A stretch of DNA of 64,000 nt from contig NZ_CP137338.1 in the NCBI RefSeq assembly GCF_044923475.1, positions 4,712,001 through 4,776,000 on the forward strand. Direction: 5' to 3'. The notes under the pieces were generated by a model that was not told where the DNA came from, did not search any database, and was given only the letters and a program-made list of their open reading frames with translations. A program made the position numbers and the translations under genes. This DNA is from JAAURS01 sp044923475 (GTDB taxonomy: Bacteria; Cyanobacteriota; Cyanobacteriia; Thermosynechococcales; Thermosynechococcaceae). Below are positions 36,323 to 45,591 of the stretch, in pieces (the first letter of the stretch is position 1; each line of letters begins with the position of its first letter).

Positions 36323-39300
36323 TCATTTTTCCCTGCTAGAGTGTCTTTGACCGGGGCGATCGCATAACGGTGGTTCGTCGGGATGTTGGGCGATGTAGTC
36401 CTTGAGGCGATCGCAGCCGTAGTCAACCAACTGCTGCACGTCCCAATTCCAAGAATGCCACAATAGAATCGAGCCGCTCTCATCGGCAGACATTAGGTCA
36501 TTTTTGGGACTAAAACTTGCCAGCATGACGGGCGCGCTGTGACCTTGCAATGTCTTAAAGAGCGTTCCGTCTCGCCTCCAAATTTTGACGGTATTGTCCG
36601 TGCTGGCTGAAGCCAGAAATTGACCGTCAGCGCTGAAGCTGACCTGTCTGACCTCCGCTTCATGGCCTTTCAGCGTTTTTATAAAGGCTCCCGAAGGTTG
36701 CCAAAGCTTGACGGTGTTGTCGGTACTGGCCGATGCGACGAGTTGGCTGTCCGGGCTGATATCGACATCCCAAATTTCTCCTTCGTGCGGCTCCTTTCCA
36801 TCCAACGGCAACGCCGTTCCATCTGTTTTCCAGAGCTGAACCTTCTTGTCTCGACTGGCCGCCACGACAAAAGCACCATCGCGGCTGAATTTAACTTGGT
36901 ATGCGGCTTGTTTGTGCCCCTCTAAATCCCTGAGATATTTGCCATCTGTCTGCCAGAGCTGAAGGCGTCCGCTGTCGTCAGCCGTTGCCACTAATTTGCC
37001 GTCTGGGCTAAAGCGAATATCCGTTATCGTGTTGGAAGCAACCCACTTCGCATCTTTGAGCGGTATAGAACTTTTTCCCTTCACCGGCCATAGCCTCGCA
37101 TCCCCATTTTTCCCCGCAGTGGCTAACATCAGTCCGTCAGGACTAAATCTAATTTGATAGATCGCCCCAGACTGTTGGCCTAAGTCCTTCCCAATCCAAG
37201 TAGACCCCTTAGGCTCCCATACTGTCACTTTTCCCGTCTCGTCTCCAGTGGCAAGTAACAGATGTTCTGGATGGAACGCTGCGGCGATCGCCTTTGCTGC
37301 CAGCGGGAGTTGAACGCCGTCTCGCCATAGCTTTAAGGCGTTATTGTTATCGATGGAGGCGAGGTAAGACCCATCCGAACTAAAAGCCACGCGCTGCACG
37401 GTGGACTGATGCCCCACAATCCGCGTCACCAGCGTACGATCGATTTTCCAAAACCGTATTGTTTTGTCGAAGCCACCCGATACCAAAGTGAGGAGCTTTT
37501 GATGGGGGACGACTGCTACGTGCTTGACCCAATCCGTATGTCCCTGAAGGGTTTCCACAAAGGAACCATCTTGCTTCCAAAGCTTGATCGTTTTGTCGCG
37601 GCTACCCGTGAGCAAAAATTGACTGTTAGGGCTAAATGCAAGGGTGTCTACAATGTCGCGGTGGAAATCCGGGCCGCTTAAGGTTTGGATTAAGGTGCCA
37701 TCTTTGCGCCAGAGATTGACAGACTTGTCATAGCCCGTCGAAGCGATCGCCTGGCCGTCAGGGCTAAACACCACTCTCGAGACGACGTCTTTATGCCGAT
37801 CGAGGGTCTCGAGCAATTTTCCCGCTAACGTCCAGATGCGAATCTTGCGATCGGCTCCGGCAGTGACCAATACTTTTCCATCCGGGCTGAAGGCTAAATG
37901 CTTGACTGCGCCGTTGTGGGCTTGCAAGGAATTGCGAGCGGTTAAGGAACGCAGCAGGCGACCCTCAACCGTCCAAAGTTTGACGGTACCATCCTTGCTG
38001 GCAGTTGCGAGCGTTTGGCTGTTGGGACTAAAACTAAAGTAAGTTACCTCAGCGTTGGGCGTTGCCTCTGCGCCGAGCGACTTTAGGAAAGTACCATTTG
38101 CTTTGCGCAGGAAAACGCGTCCCCTGCTATCCGATGACGCCAAAAACTTTCCGTCGGGACTAAAACTGACTTCCCATCCTTTTCCATCGTGGGGACGATC
38201 CAGCGTCTTCACAGGCTGCCCGTCGGTATAGCACAGCCTCAGAATCCCCTCCTTGCCGACCGATGCTAAAACTCGACCATCGGGACTAAAGGCTAAATCG
38301 TACACGCCAGCTTGATTCCCCGCAAAACAAGTCCGGGACGAGCCATCTAGTTTCCAAAGTACGACTTTCCCATCGGAATCCGATGAAGCCGCATGCCGAC
38401 CATCCGCACTGGCAACCAGGTCGTTAATGTAGACTGCATGCTTTTCTTCGACGCTATAGGGGACGTGGACGAACCCGACCGCGTATTGAAGCGTCGAGAT
38501 AATCTCTTCCTGTAAATTCCCCAACGGGATGCGAGACTTGGCATACAGCCTGTGAGATTGCAGGGCGATTTTGAGCGCGTCGAATCCTTTGCCGCTGGCA
38601 AAGAGCATTTTGGAATTTGCGAGGGTCGCTCTAATCGTCTCTTTTTTGGCGACTCGATAGCTGTACCAGCCAAACAAGCTACTGCCAACCGCAAGTAACA
38701 ATAAAGCTCCCGTCACTGCCAGCCCAACGCGCTGTTTTCGACTGGCAGATTCCAATCTAGCGCTTTCCTCAAGACCGCTCGTAATGAAATATTCTTTTTG
38801 AAGCGGATTCAGCGGCGGTTCTTTTTTGACGTTCTCCACCAACTGTTGGCGAACGGCGGCTAAGTCTTTGCCGCGCAATAAAAAACTTTCGTCCTGATTG
38901 CCGCGCTCCCAATCGAGCGCGCGCTGCAAGAGGCGGGCGTGGAGGCGAACGTAGGCCAAGTCCGTCTCGATCGCCCGGATTAAGATTTGCAGCGATTTTT
39001 GAAAGTCATCCGATTCTCTAAAATTGATACATTGGTGCTGCTCTATAGCCGGATGCAATAACTTAAAGTCGGGAATATTTTGATAAAGAATTGGAATAAT
39101 TCGTTTTTGACACTCCTCAGCATAGTCAGCCTCCTTGCGGCATTCTTCGGAACTCACTGCCTCTGGCGTAATAATAAAAATAAATGTATTTGTTTTTTCA
39201 AGGGCTTGCCAAACTTCCTTGCGCCACTCGTGGGCTCCCCCAATTTTCCAGTCTCCCCAAGTTGCGTATCCATTTTGAAAAAGACTTTCAGAGAGCTTGC

Positions 39301-39379
39301 TGGCAAACTCAATATCTTCGTGAGCGTAGGAAATAAAAATATCTTCTAGATCCGTTGACCCAGGGATTTCCCGTTTCAT
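36323..39379 (-). CDS. TIR-transmembrane-WD40 repeat protein
   Basis: A 1018-residue protein. Residues 11-145 form a TIR domain (IFISYAHEDIEFASKL, then SSEECRKEADYAEE). The Glu at position 83 after the Cys sits where NAD-cleaving bacterial TIR domains keep their catalytic Glu. A membrane segment follows near 217-240. From about 308 onward there are 16 WD40 repeats (for example FSPDGKVLVTAGADRKIRIW), enough for two propellers. The tail resembles that of cyanobacterial STAND/WD40 proteins, but no NTPase domain is present. Predicted role: membrane-anchored sensor or scaffold with an NADase-like domain. Its position between DUF4231/SLOG and dynamin genes suggests defence; this is inference. Confidence 0.9.
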   Translation of the reverse strand: MKREIPGSTDLEDIFISYAHEDIEFASKLSESLFQNGYATWGDWKIGGAHEWRKEVWQALEKTNTFIFIITPEAVSSEECRKEADYAEECQKRIIPILYQNIPDFKLLHPAIEQHQCINFRESDDFQKSLQILIRAIETDLAYVRLHARLLQRALDWERGNQDESFLLRGKDLAAVRQQLVENVKKEPPLNPLQKEYFITSGLEESARLESASRKQRVGLAVTGALLLLAVGSSLFGWYSYRVAKKETIRATLANSKMLFASGKGFDALKIALQSHRLYAKSRIPLGNLQEEIISTLQYAVGFVHVPYSVEEKHAVYINDLVASADGRHAASSDSDGKVVLWKLDGSSRTCFAGNQAGVYDLAFSPDGRVLASVGKEGILRLCYTDGQPVKTLDRPHDGKGWEVSFSPDGKFLASSDSRGRVFLRKANGTFLKSLGAEATPNAEVTYFSFSPNSQTLATASKDGTVKLWTVEGRLLRSLTARNSLQAHNGAVKHLAFSPDGKVLVTAGADRKIRIWTLAGKLLETLDRHKDVVSRVVFSPDGQAIASTGYDKSVNLWRKDGTLIQTLSGPDFHRDIVDTLAFSPNSQFLLTGSRDKTIKLWKQDGSFVETLQGHTDWVKHVAVVPHQKLLTLVSGGFDKTIRFWKIDRTLVTRIVGHQSTVQRVAFSSDGSYLASIDNNNALKLWRDGVQLPLAAKAIAAAFHPEHLLLATGDETGKVTVWEPKGSTWIGKDLGQQSGAIYQIRFSPDGLMLATAGKNGDARLWPVKGKSSIPLKDAKWVASNTITDIRFSPDGKLVATADDSGRLQLWQTDGKYLRDLEGHKQAAYQVKFSRDGAFVVAASRDKKVQLWKTDGTALPLDGKEPHEGEIWDVDISPDSQLVASASTDNTVKLWQPSGAFIKTLKGHEAEVRQVSFSADGQFLASASTDNTVKIWRRDGTLFKTLQGHSAPVMLASFSPKNDLMSADESGSILLWHSWNWDVQQLVDYGCDRLKDYIAQHPDEPPLCDRPGQRHSSREK

Positions 39380-39501
39380 TTCAAAGAAAATTCAAGAAAG
39401 GCTTTATATTTCTTTAAAATACTAGGTAAATATTTTTCTCTCGCCAGAATTTAAAGAATCTTTATTGTGGTCGTGGATGAAAGCTTTTGAGGGATAAAGT
39501 T

Positions 39502-40119
39502 TTATGCTTCTTTTGACTTTTCTTCTTCTTTTCGATCCGCTTTAATGCCCTCAGTGACAAAAATCTCCACATCTCTCTGGACGATGGCCTCTACCTGCTC
39601 GACAAAGATTGGAAAAGATTCTTGATGGGTTTTGTAGGTTCGATACTGCCCGCTTTTCTGGAAAAACTGCCAGCCATTCGTTTTGAGAAGTTCTGCCGAT
39701 CGGCGGTAACTGTACCAGCGTTTGCCGTATTGATTGAATTCTTCCACTGCCGCGCTAATGGCAATAATGCTGCTCAGTACGACGGCGCTGCCGCGCAACA
39801 GTTTTTCGTTGACTTGGTCTTTGCCGACGTTAACCGTCACTAGAATGGGGACGATTACGCCTAATACAATGCTCGTAAGACGCAGCCGACGGTACCAGTT
39901 CCTGGCATGATTGGCCCGCCCGTCCATCCACAAAACCTGATCCAACCAGCGCGATTTCAAGTATCTCTTCTGCTGCTCGTCAAGTTCGAGGCGATCGATG
40001 ACTTGAGCGTACTCCTCCCTAAGCTGTTGCGCGTAGTCTTTCTTGATATTTGTAGCGGCTGGGTCGAGCGGGTTTTGCTGACTTAAAGAACTCAGATCGC
40101 TAGAAGCCTTGTTGAACAT
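39502..40119 (-). CDS. DUF4231 two-transmembrane protein (SLATT-like)
   Basis: A 205-residue protein with a charged N-terminal helix region (residues 25-75), two membrane segments (about 81-98 and 108-125) and a Lys/Glu-rich cytosolic C-terminus. The segment RANHARNWYRRLRL before the first membrane helix and FNQYGKRWYSYRRSAELLK after the second match DUF4231. Two-helix proteins of this kind are predicted pore or membrane effectors that work with SLOG or other nucleotide-sensing partners. ATG at 40119 lies inside the end of the SLOG gene (20-nt overlap), so translation is probably coupled. A longer frame from 40155 is less likely. Confidence 0.85.
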   Translation of the reverse strand: MFNKASSDLSSLSQQNPLDPAATNIKKDYAQQLREEYAQVIDRLELDEQQKRYLKSRWLDQVLWMDGRANHARNWYRRLRLTSIVLGVIVPILVTVNVGKDQVNEKLLRGSAVVLSSIIAISAAVEEFNQYGKRWYSYRRSAELLKTNGWQFFQKSGQYRTYKTHQESFPIFVEQVEAIVQRDVEIFVTEGIKADRKEEEKSKEA

Positions 40120-40882
40120 GATGATGACTTTTTCGATACTGAAAAATATCTTCAATCATTGCAGATAATACGGCTTTGTTTTCTTTGAGATTTGTAATTT
40201 TAACTAGTCCTGACTGAATTAAAGAAGTGGCGCGATCGTCGGTATCTCGCCCGCGAGCGGCTGAAGCTAATAGATCTGCAGTTCTACCAGTTCCCTCGAT
40301 GACAATCAGCTCGCGATCTTCGTCCACGTTAGCTCGAGCGTCTTTCCAGGTCACTTCGCCGCCATTGATCAAAACCGTCACTGAAGGGGCGTCCCCTGCT
40401 AGTGCTGTCGCAACTTCGGCGAGCCAGGGCGATTCGTCGCCCCACGCTTCGCCGGGAACCAAAAAAAAGTGCGTGTGATTGGGCTCTAAGCAGCCGTCTT
40501 TATTCTCTGGAACGTTTCTGTCTTGGGGGATGACGGCGAGATCGGCTGGGACGACACCAATGAGGGGGAACGTCGCCTTGAGTTCCGACCGCGCCTGCCC
40601 CATCAATCGCATCACGCCAGCGTTGGTGCCGCCATCGATTACGTTTGCGCCCCATTTTTCGGCCAGCGGCGCGAGGACAGTGATGAAGAGCTTGCGGACG
40701 CGCTCGTCGACGGCTCCAAAAAATTGCGCGCCCCCAATAATCACTAGGGTGGGTCTGCCGATCGCGAGGCCCATCTCCTGCAACGCTTGATGGAGGTCGA
40801 GATGGGGTTGTAAAGACAAGCCTTTTGCCTTGAGGTGAGCGTCAAAAACAATGGGGAATTCTGCTGAGTGCGTGTAGGTCAT
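40100..40882 (-). CDS. LSDAT-type SLOG domain protein (TRPM-N-terminal-like)
   Basis: A 260-residue Rossmann-like protein. It has TLVIIGGAQ, the loop VIDGGTNAGVMRLMG, HTHFFLVPGE, VTVLINGGE and VIEGTGRTADLLA. The set matches the LSDAT branch of the SLOG superfamily, also found in the N-terminal part of TRPM channels (compare GGTHTGVM and GSGRAADI there). SLOG proteins bind nucleotide-derived ligands. In gene neighbourhoods with two-transmembrane partners they are predicted to sense a signal and trigger a membrane effector. It is first in the minus-strand island and overlaps the DUF4231 gene by 20 nt. ATG at 40882, no strong ribosome site. Confidence 0.87.
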   Translation of the reverse strand: MTYTHSAEFPIVFDAHLKAKGLSLQPHLDLHQALQEMGLAIGRPTLVIIGGAQFFGAVDERVRKLFITVLAPLAEKWGANVIDGGTNAGVMRLMGQARSELKATFPLIGVVPADLAVIPQDRNVPENKDGCLEPNHTHFFLVPGEAWGDESPWLAEVATALAGDAPSVTVLINGGEVTWKDARANVDEDRELIVIEGTGRTADLLASAARGRDTDDRATSLIQSGLVKITNLKENKAVLSAMIEDIFQYRKSHHHVQQGF

Positions 40883-41080
40883 GAATTGGCGGTGGGTGTC
40901 GTTTAATTTAGGATGCGACAGGTGGCATCAAAATCTTCCCCCTTTGTACGGCTCGATTGAATTTGTTGGTTACATCATAGCGCTGTGAAATCGCGCTGAC
41001 GGCTAAATAGAGGGAGAAGATAGGTTTCTCGAATCAATTCTCAGCCTTCAGAAGGAAAAGTGGCAGTTCTTGGATCGGTG

Positions 41081-42511
41081 CTACGCGATCGCCCCATACT
41101 GCGCCTCCGTAATCCGCTGGGTTTCGTAAAGCGTCCGAGAAATTTCTGAGAGCGTAAATACGGCATGGGCTTGGTAGCCCTGCGCCCGCATTTTATCCCG
41201 CACGCCGCCCTCGTGGTCGATCAAAACGACGATGTCAGAAACGCGCAGGCCCGATGTTTCGAGCTTCTGGATGCCTTCAAGGACGCTTTTACCCGTAATC
41301 AGGACGTCATCGATGACCAAGGCCGTTTCTCCCGATTCAAAGTGACCTTCCACCAAGCGGCGAGTGCCGTGAGCTTTCACTTCTTTGCGCGGATAAATCA
41401 TGGGGCGGTTGAGCTTGAGCGATAGACCCGTCGCGGTTGGCAAAGAACCGTAGGGAATCCCCGCGATCCGGTCGAACTCGAGCGGCGCGCTCAACACGGC
41501 ATAGGCTTCCAGCACCTGATGAAATAGTTGGGGGTTGGAAATAATGCGTCGGAGGTCGATGTAGTAGGGAAAGACCGCCCCAGAGGCTTGGACGTAGTTG
41601 CCAAACATCAGGCAGCCAATGTCAAAGAGCTGGACGATCAGCGCTTGGTGAAGATCGAGCGACGGTTGCTGGCGTTGGGGCAATAGCTCGCAGATGGACG
41701 GACCTTGGCTGAGCTGCTCGCGCAGAGTGCTGATGTCTTGCCGGAGCGCCCCCACGCGCTGCGCTAGATCGGGTTGCCCCAACCAGTCTTGAGGGACGGG
41801 CAGGAGCAATCCCGTTCCGGTTTGGTTGAGTCCCGCTTCTAGGATGGCTTTGAGGTCGGTGGATTCAGACCAGATACTGCGGGCGAGGATGGTGCGTTCG
41901 GGGGCGATCGCCCTAATCTGTCTCAACACCGATGGAGCTGCGGTTCCTACCTCCAATCCCAACCGATCGGCACTGCCCCAGCCTCGAACGGCCTTGACGA
42001 CCTCTAAATATAGGGGCATATCTGGCGTAGGGTAAGACTGAATTGCTTCGGCGGAAGGATTGGAGGTATGGGTTAGCACGAACACCGCTCGGTCGGGGAA
42101 GAGTAGAAAGGGAGTCACGCTTTCTTGACCGACGTAGGGGTTGACGGTGACGGCATCCACCCGCCACCGCTCGAAAAACGTTTTAGAGAGTTGAGATGCG
42201 GTGTTTAGGTCGCCGTGCTTCGCATCCAAAATGATGGGGATATCCGAAGGAATGCAGCTTAAAACCTCCGCGAGCAGCTCCAAACCCTCTGTTCCCAATG
42301 CCAAGTAAAACCCAAGACTCGGCTTATAGGCACAAACCAGCGTTTTGGTTCGCTCTATAACGGCTTTCAACCAATTCCCGAGCGCGCGCTCGAGCGAATT
42401 GGAAGGCGGGTTGCCCGGAGGGGGAAGCATTTCGGGGTTGGGGTCTAAGCCGAGACACAGCAAGCTGGCATTGCGCTGAATGGCGGCATCGAGTTTTTCG
42501 GCAAAGGTCAT
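41081..42511 (-). CDS. pyrFE: Orotidine-5'-phosphate decarboxylase / orotate phosphoribosyltransferase fusion
   Basis: The last two steps of UMP synthesis are combined in a 476-residue chain. The N-terminal PyrF domain (about 1-275) shows LCLGLDPNPEMLP, ILDAKHGDLNTASQ with the catalytic Asp-Lys pair, and TVNPYVGQESVTPFL. The C-terminal PyrE domain (about 290-476) shows YIDLRRIISNP, the GSLPTATGLSLKL stretch and the PRPP loop ALVIDDVLITGKSVLEGI. In this order (decarboxylase first) the fusion is known in many cyanobacteria. Start ATG 42511, divergent from the gene at 42584 across 72 bp. Confidence 0.95.
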   Translation of the reverse strand: MTFAEKLDAAIQRNASLLCLGLDPNPEMLPPPGNPPSNSLERALGNWLKAVIERTKTLVCAYKPSLGFYLALGTEGLELLAEVLSCIPSDIPIILDAKHGDLNTASQLSKTFFERWRVDAVTVNPYVGQESVTPFLLFPDRAVFVLTHTSNPSAEAIQSYPTPDMPLYLEVVKAVRGWGSADRLGLEVGTAAPSVLRQIRAIAPERTILARSIWSESTDLKAILEAGLNQTGTGLLLPVPQDWLGQPDLAQRVGALRQDISTLREQLSQGPSICELLPQRQQPSLDLHQALIVQLFDIGCLMFGNYVQASGAVFPYYIDLRRIISNPQLFHQVLEAYAVLSAPLEFDRIAGIPYGSLPTATGLSLKLNRPMIYPRKEVKAHGTRRLVEGHFESGETALVIDDVLITGKSVLEGIQKLETSGLRVSDIVVLIDHEGGVRDKMRAQGYQAHAVFTLSEISRTLYETQRITEAQYGAIA

Positions 42512-42583
42512 TGCAAGCGAAAGATTTTAGGGAAAAAGGGGTACAACTGAAACAGTAGCTCAAATTGATTGCTTCAGGTTCTT

Positions 42584-43216
42584 ATGATGTCTGTCCTTCA
42601 AGACCACTATGAAGAGTTGTTGGCTGCCTTTAGCCACCATTACCGGGCCGTCGAGCTACTGCGGCACCATCGTCCTTATTTTGAAAAAATTCCTAGCATT
42701 CGTCGGTCTGGAGAGAGCATCATTACCATTCCGCTGCCGATCGTGAAAGTGCGACAGCGCCAACCCCTCCAGGGTTCCAACCCCAATTACGACAGCCCAA
42801 ACGAGCTGATCGCGCTCCCCTGCGACTTAGCCCTTCTGATGTGCGATCCGGAATGGCAAATCAAAACGGAGGTTGAAATCTTCGTCTTCATCCACCGTCC
42901 TGCTGAAGATCTATCCGATCTGCTGCGCCGCTGGCGCGAAACCCAGGTGCTGCTCAGTCGCGGCTACAGTTGGGAAATGCCGCTCCAGCACCAACACATT
43001 TTTAGCGAAGGTGCTGACAAACCTTATCCGCTGTTCGTACTTTCCACCGAGACGGCTGAGCGCATCAAGCGCGGTCTCAAGGGTGCGTGTTTGCCAAACG
43101 TGACAATGCCCGTCCATCGCGAACTCGAACATTTGACCGAAGCCGCACCGTTGGAATCTGCCAACCCCAACGCGCAATTCGACCTCAACTGTGAGGCCGA
43201 CTCCGAGATTGGGTAG
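42584..43216 (+). CDS. Conserved hypothetical protein (unrecognised)
   Basis: I do not recognise the family with confidence. The product is about 210 residues and soluble, with no signal peptide or membrane helix. It begins MMSVLQDHYEELLAAFSHHYRAVELL and is rich in charged and aromatic residues. It contains a stretch ITIPLPIVKVRQRQPLQ and ends in an acidic tail. Codon use and length suggest a real gene, probably cyanobacterium-specific. The start is ATG at 42584 or 42587, with AGG just upstream. Its 3' end overlaps the converging YyaL-family gene by 32 nt. Confidence 0.75.
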   Translation: MMSVLQDHYEELLAAFSHHYRAVELLRHHRPYFEKIPSIRRSGESIITIPLPIVKVRQRQPLQGSNPNYDSPNELIALPCDLALLMCDPEWQIKTEVEIFVFIHRPAEDLSDLLRRWRETQVLLSRGYSWEMPLQHQHIFSEGADKPYPLFVLSTETAERIKRGLKGACLPNVTMPVHRELEHLTEAAPLESANPNAQFDLNCEADSEIG

Positions 43217-45263
43217 CGTTGACCTGTTGTAAAAAGGCGGATTCCGTATCGGCGATGGGGAGACAGGTCAATCCCTTGCAGACCAGTCCCATCGCCCGTT
43301 CTGGTAGTTGGGGGTCGATGGTATATAGGGCCACGGGCCAGTAGAACCGCGCCATCCACTCCCGGATGCGATCGCGACTGCTGCGGATGACGGTGGCGTT
43401 GGCATACCAATCCAGCGCTGCAAAGAGGCTGGGGCAGGCAGGAGGAGAAGACTGCATGGCGGAACTGAAGGTTTTGAGCGCCTGCTCGGCTCGGTCCAAC
43501 AGGGTCAGGTCTTCTTGCAAAAAGGCGAGGCGGATGAGGTTGGCGATCGCCACTCCATTTGCAGAAGGGGTCGCGCTATCCATCCAGCTGCGCTCCCGCA
43601 GGATGAGTTCTGGGGCGACATCTCTGGAGGCATTGAAGTAACCGCCGCCTTCAACGGCCCAAAGGTAACTGTCGAATTCTGCCTGAGTTGCCAAAGCGGC
43701 GGTCAACCAAGCTTCAGCGGCTTCGGCGGTATCGACGGCCAAACTGGCCTGATGTAAATCCAAGAGCGCCTTAATGAAAAAAGCGTAGTCTTCGGATTGA
43801 GCGGGAATAGCAGGTTGCCCTTCGTAATAAAGGCGGTGCAGGCGTCCGCCCACCCAGTGTCGGTCTAGAATAAACTGCGCGGCGGCGGTTGCGGTCGCGA
43901 GGTAGGCGGGTTCGGAAAAGACCGCAGCGGCCCTGGCCAGTCCCGAAATCATCAGGCTGTTCCAGGACACGATCGCCTTGGTATCCGTCACGGGCGGGAT
44001 CCGACCGGGCCAGTCGGTTTGTTTGGCTTCTGCATTGTTGCGGGCGGGCGGGAAGGCCGTCAGGCGATCGGGCAACGCTCCGTAGCGCACCTGAAAGAGT
44101 TTGGCGATCGCCCCTTCTGTCAGCTCGCTCAACGCTCCGGGCTGCTGGCGCTGGAGTACGATCGATCCCTGCTCGAAGTTGCCGTTGGGCTGAAGGTCGA
44201 AGGTGGCTTTGAGCGCTTCCCACTCATCCGGTTTCAGCAAGGATTCCAGTTCCGAGTGCTGCCATACGTAAAAGCGGCCCTCCTCGGGTTCGACATCGGT
44301 AAGCCGAACGAAGGTATCGGCATCCTGAGCGGCGTAGAAGTAGCCCTCCGGTGCGGTCATTTCGCGGGCGAGCCATCGAGCGGTGAGGGCGATCGCCCGT
44401 TCGAAGCTGGGTTCGCGATGTCCCGCGCTCCAGAGATCGGCCAAAAACTCGACGATCTGGCCGTTGTCGTAGAGCATTTTTTCAAAGTGGGGCACCGTCC
44501 AACTGGCATCGACGGTATAGCGATGGAATCCTCCGCCAACGTGGTCGAAGATGCCGCCTAGGGCCAAGTCCAACCCGCATCGGAGCGCTGGGGAGGGGGC
44601 ATTGGTGGGGGGCAGGAGGCGCTCGCCCTGGAGCGCCAGCAGGGCATAGGGCATCATGGGGAAACTGGGTGCGGAAGCCGGACGGGCCATGATGGCCGTA
44701 CTGGCCTCCAGCCCCAGGGCCAGCAATGCTGGATTTAACGTTTCGGCAGATTGCAATACCGTCGTATTTTGCAAAAACGCCATGAGCTTCTGGTTTTGCT
44801 GGATCAGCGTTGAGGGTTCGGTCTCGAAAAACTGACGGAGGGCTTTGAGCACTTCTAAAAATCCAGGTCTGCCGTAGCGCGGGTCGATGGGGAAATAGGT
44901 CCCCCCATAAAACGGCACTAAGTCTCTGGGCGTTAAAAACAAATTCATCGGCCAACCGCCCTGTCCCGTCATGGCTTGAAGCGCCGACATGTAGATACTG
45001 TCGAGGTCGGGACGTTCTTCGCGATCCACTTTGATCGGGATGAAATGTTCGTTCAGGTAGAGGGCGATCGCGTCATCGGAGAAAGCTTCCCCCTCCATAA
45101 CCGTGCACCAGTGGCAGCTGGAGTATCCGACGGACAAGAAAATCGGTTTGTTGTCGCGGCTTGCTGCTTCTAGGGCTTCTTCGCCCCACGGATACCAATC
45201 GATGGGATTCTCTGCATGTTTGCGCAGGTAGAGGCTTTGAGAAGCGGCAAGGCGATTGGTCAT
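43185..45263 (-). CDS. Thioredoxin-domain protein of YyaL/DUF255 (spermatogenesis-associated protein 20-like) family
   Basis: A 692-residue protein with an N-terminal thioredoxin-like DUF255 domain: YLRKHAENPIDWYPWGEEAL, the redox-type CHWC motif in SSCHWCTVMEGE, and GWPMNLFLTP. It is followed by an alpha/alpha-barrel part with GGFHRYTVDASWTVPHFEKMLYDNGQ. Members are widespread and of unproved function; the second part resembles glycoside-processing toroids. ATG at 45263. The 3' end converges with the hypothetical gene at 42584-43216, overlapping by 32 nt. Confidence 0.92.
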   Translation of the reverse strand: MTNRLAASQSLYLRKHAENPIDWYPWGEEALEAASRDNKPIFLSVGYSSCHWCTVMEGEAFSDDAIALYLNEHFIPIKVDREERPDLDSIYMSALQAMTGQGGWPMNLFLTPRDLVPFYGGTYFPIDPRYGRPGFLEVLKALRQFFETEPSTLIQQNQKLMAFLQNTTVLQSAETLNPALLALGLEASTAIMARPASAPSFPMMPYALLALQGERLLPPTNAPSPALRCGLDLALGGIFDHVGGGFHRYTVDASWTVPHFEKMLYDNGQIVEFLADLWSAGHREPSFERAIALTARWLAREMTAPEGYFYAAQDADTFVRLTDVEPEEGRFYVWQHSELESLLKPDEWEALKATFDLQPNGNFEQGSIVLQRQQPGALSELTEGAIAKLFQVRYGALPDRLTAFPPARNNAEAKQTDWPGRIPPVTDTKAIVSWNSLMISGLARAAAVFSEPAYLATATAAAQFILDRHWVGGRLHRLYYEGQPAIPAQSEDYAFFIKALLDLHQASLAVDTAEAAEAWLTAALATQAEFDSYLWAVEGGGYFNASRDVAPELILRERSWMDSATPSANGVAIANLIRLAFLQEDLTLLDRAEQALKTFSSAMQSSPPACPSLFAALDWYANATVIRSSRDRIREWMARFYWPVALYTIDPQLPERAMGLVCKGLTCLPIADTESAFLQQVNATQSRSRPHS

Positions 45264-45350
45264 GGCAACCTCGACGGAATGGGGCGACGGAATGGGGCGA
45301 TACTCTGATGGTAGCTAGAAACGCTTGAGGGGGAGAGGCGCAACAGACCG

Positions 45351-45569
45351 TTGGAAGTCGAGGTTGAAGTGGGTATTCTACCCCATGCCAAATCCTCCGT
45401 CAGCAATTGCTTGACTTTAAGTCTGGGCATTTCTTCGATGGTGCCTCAACCAGAACTCTCTTTAGAAACGCTCGTCGCGCCCGCAGATCGAGCACTGTAT
45501 CAGGCGAAAGAGGAGGGCAGAGATTGCATTTGCATAGACGAGCAGGCCACCTTTCCCATCGATCCCTAG
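45351..45569 (+). pseudogene. C-terminal remnant of a GGDEF (diguanylate cyclase) gene
   Basis: About 72 codons read as the end of a GGDEF domain: HAKSSVSNCLTLSLGISSMVP, then TLVAPADRALYQAKEEGRDCICI. The GGDEF motif itself and everything upstream are missing, and no normal start is present (TTG at best). A relic of a lost signalling gene between two unrelated converging/diverging genes. Confidence 0.7.
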
Positions 45570-45591
45570 TGCTATTCCAGATTTCTGAAAT

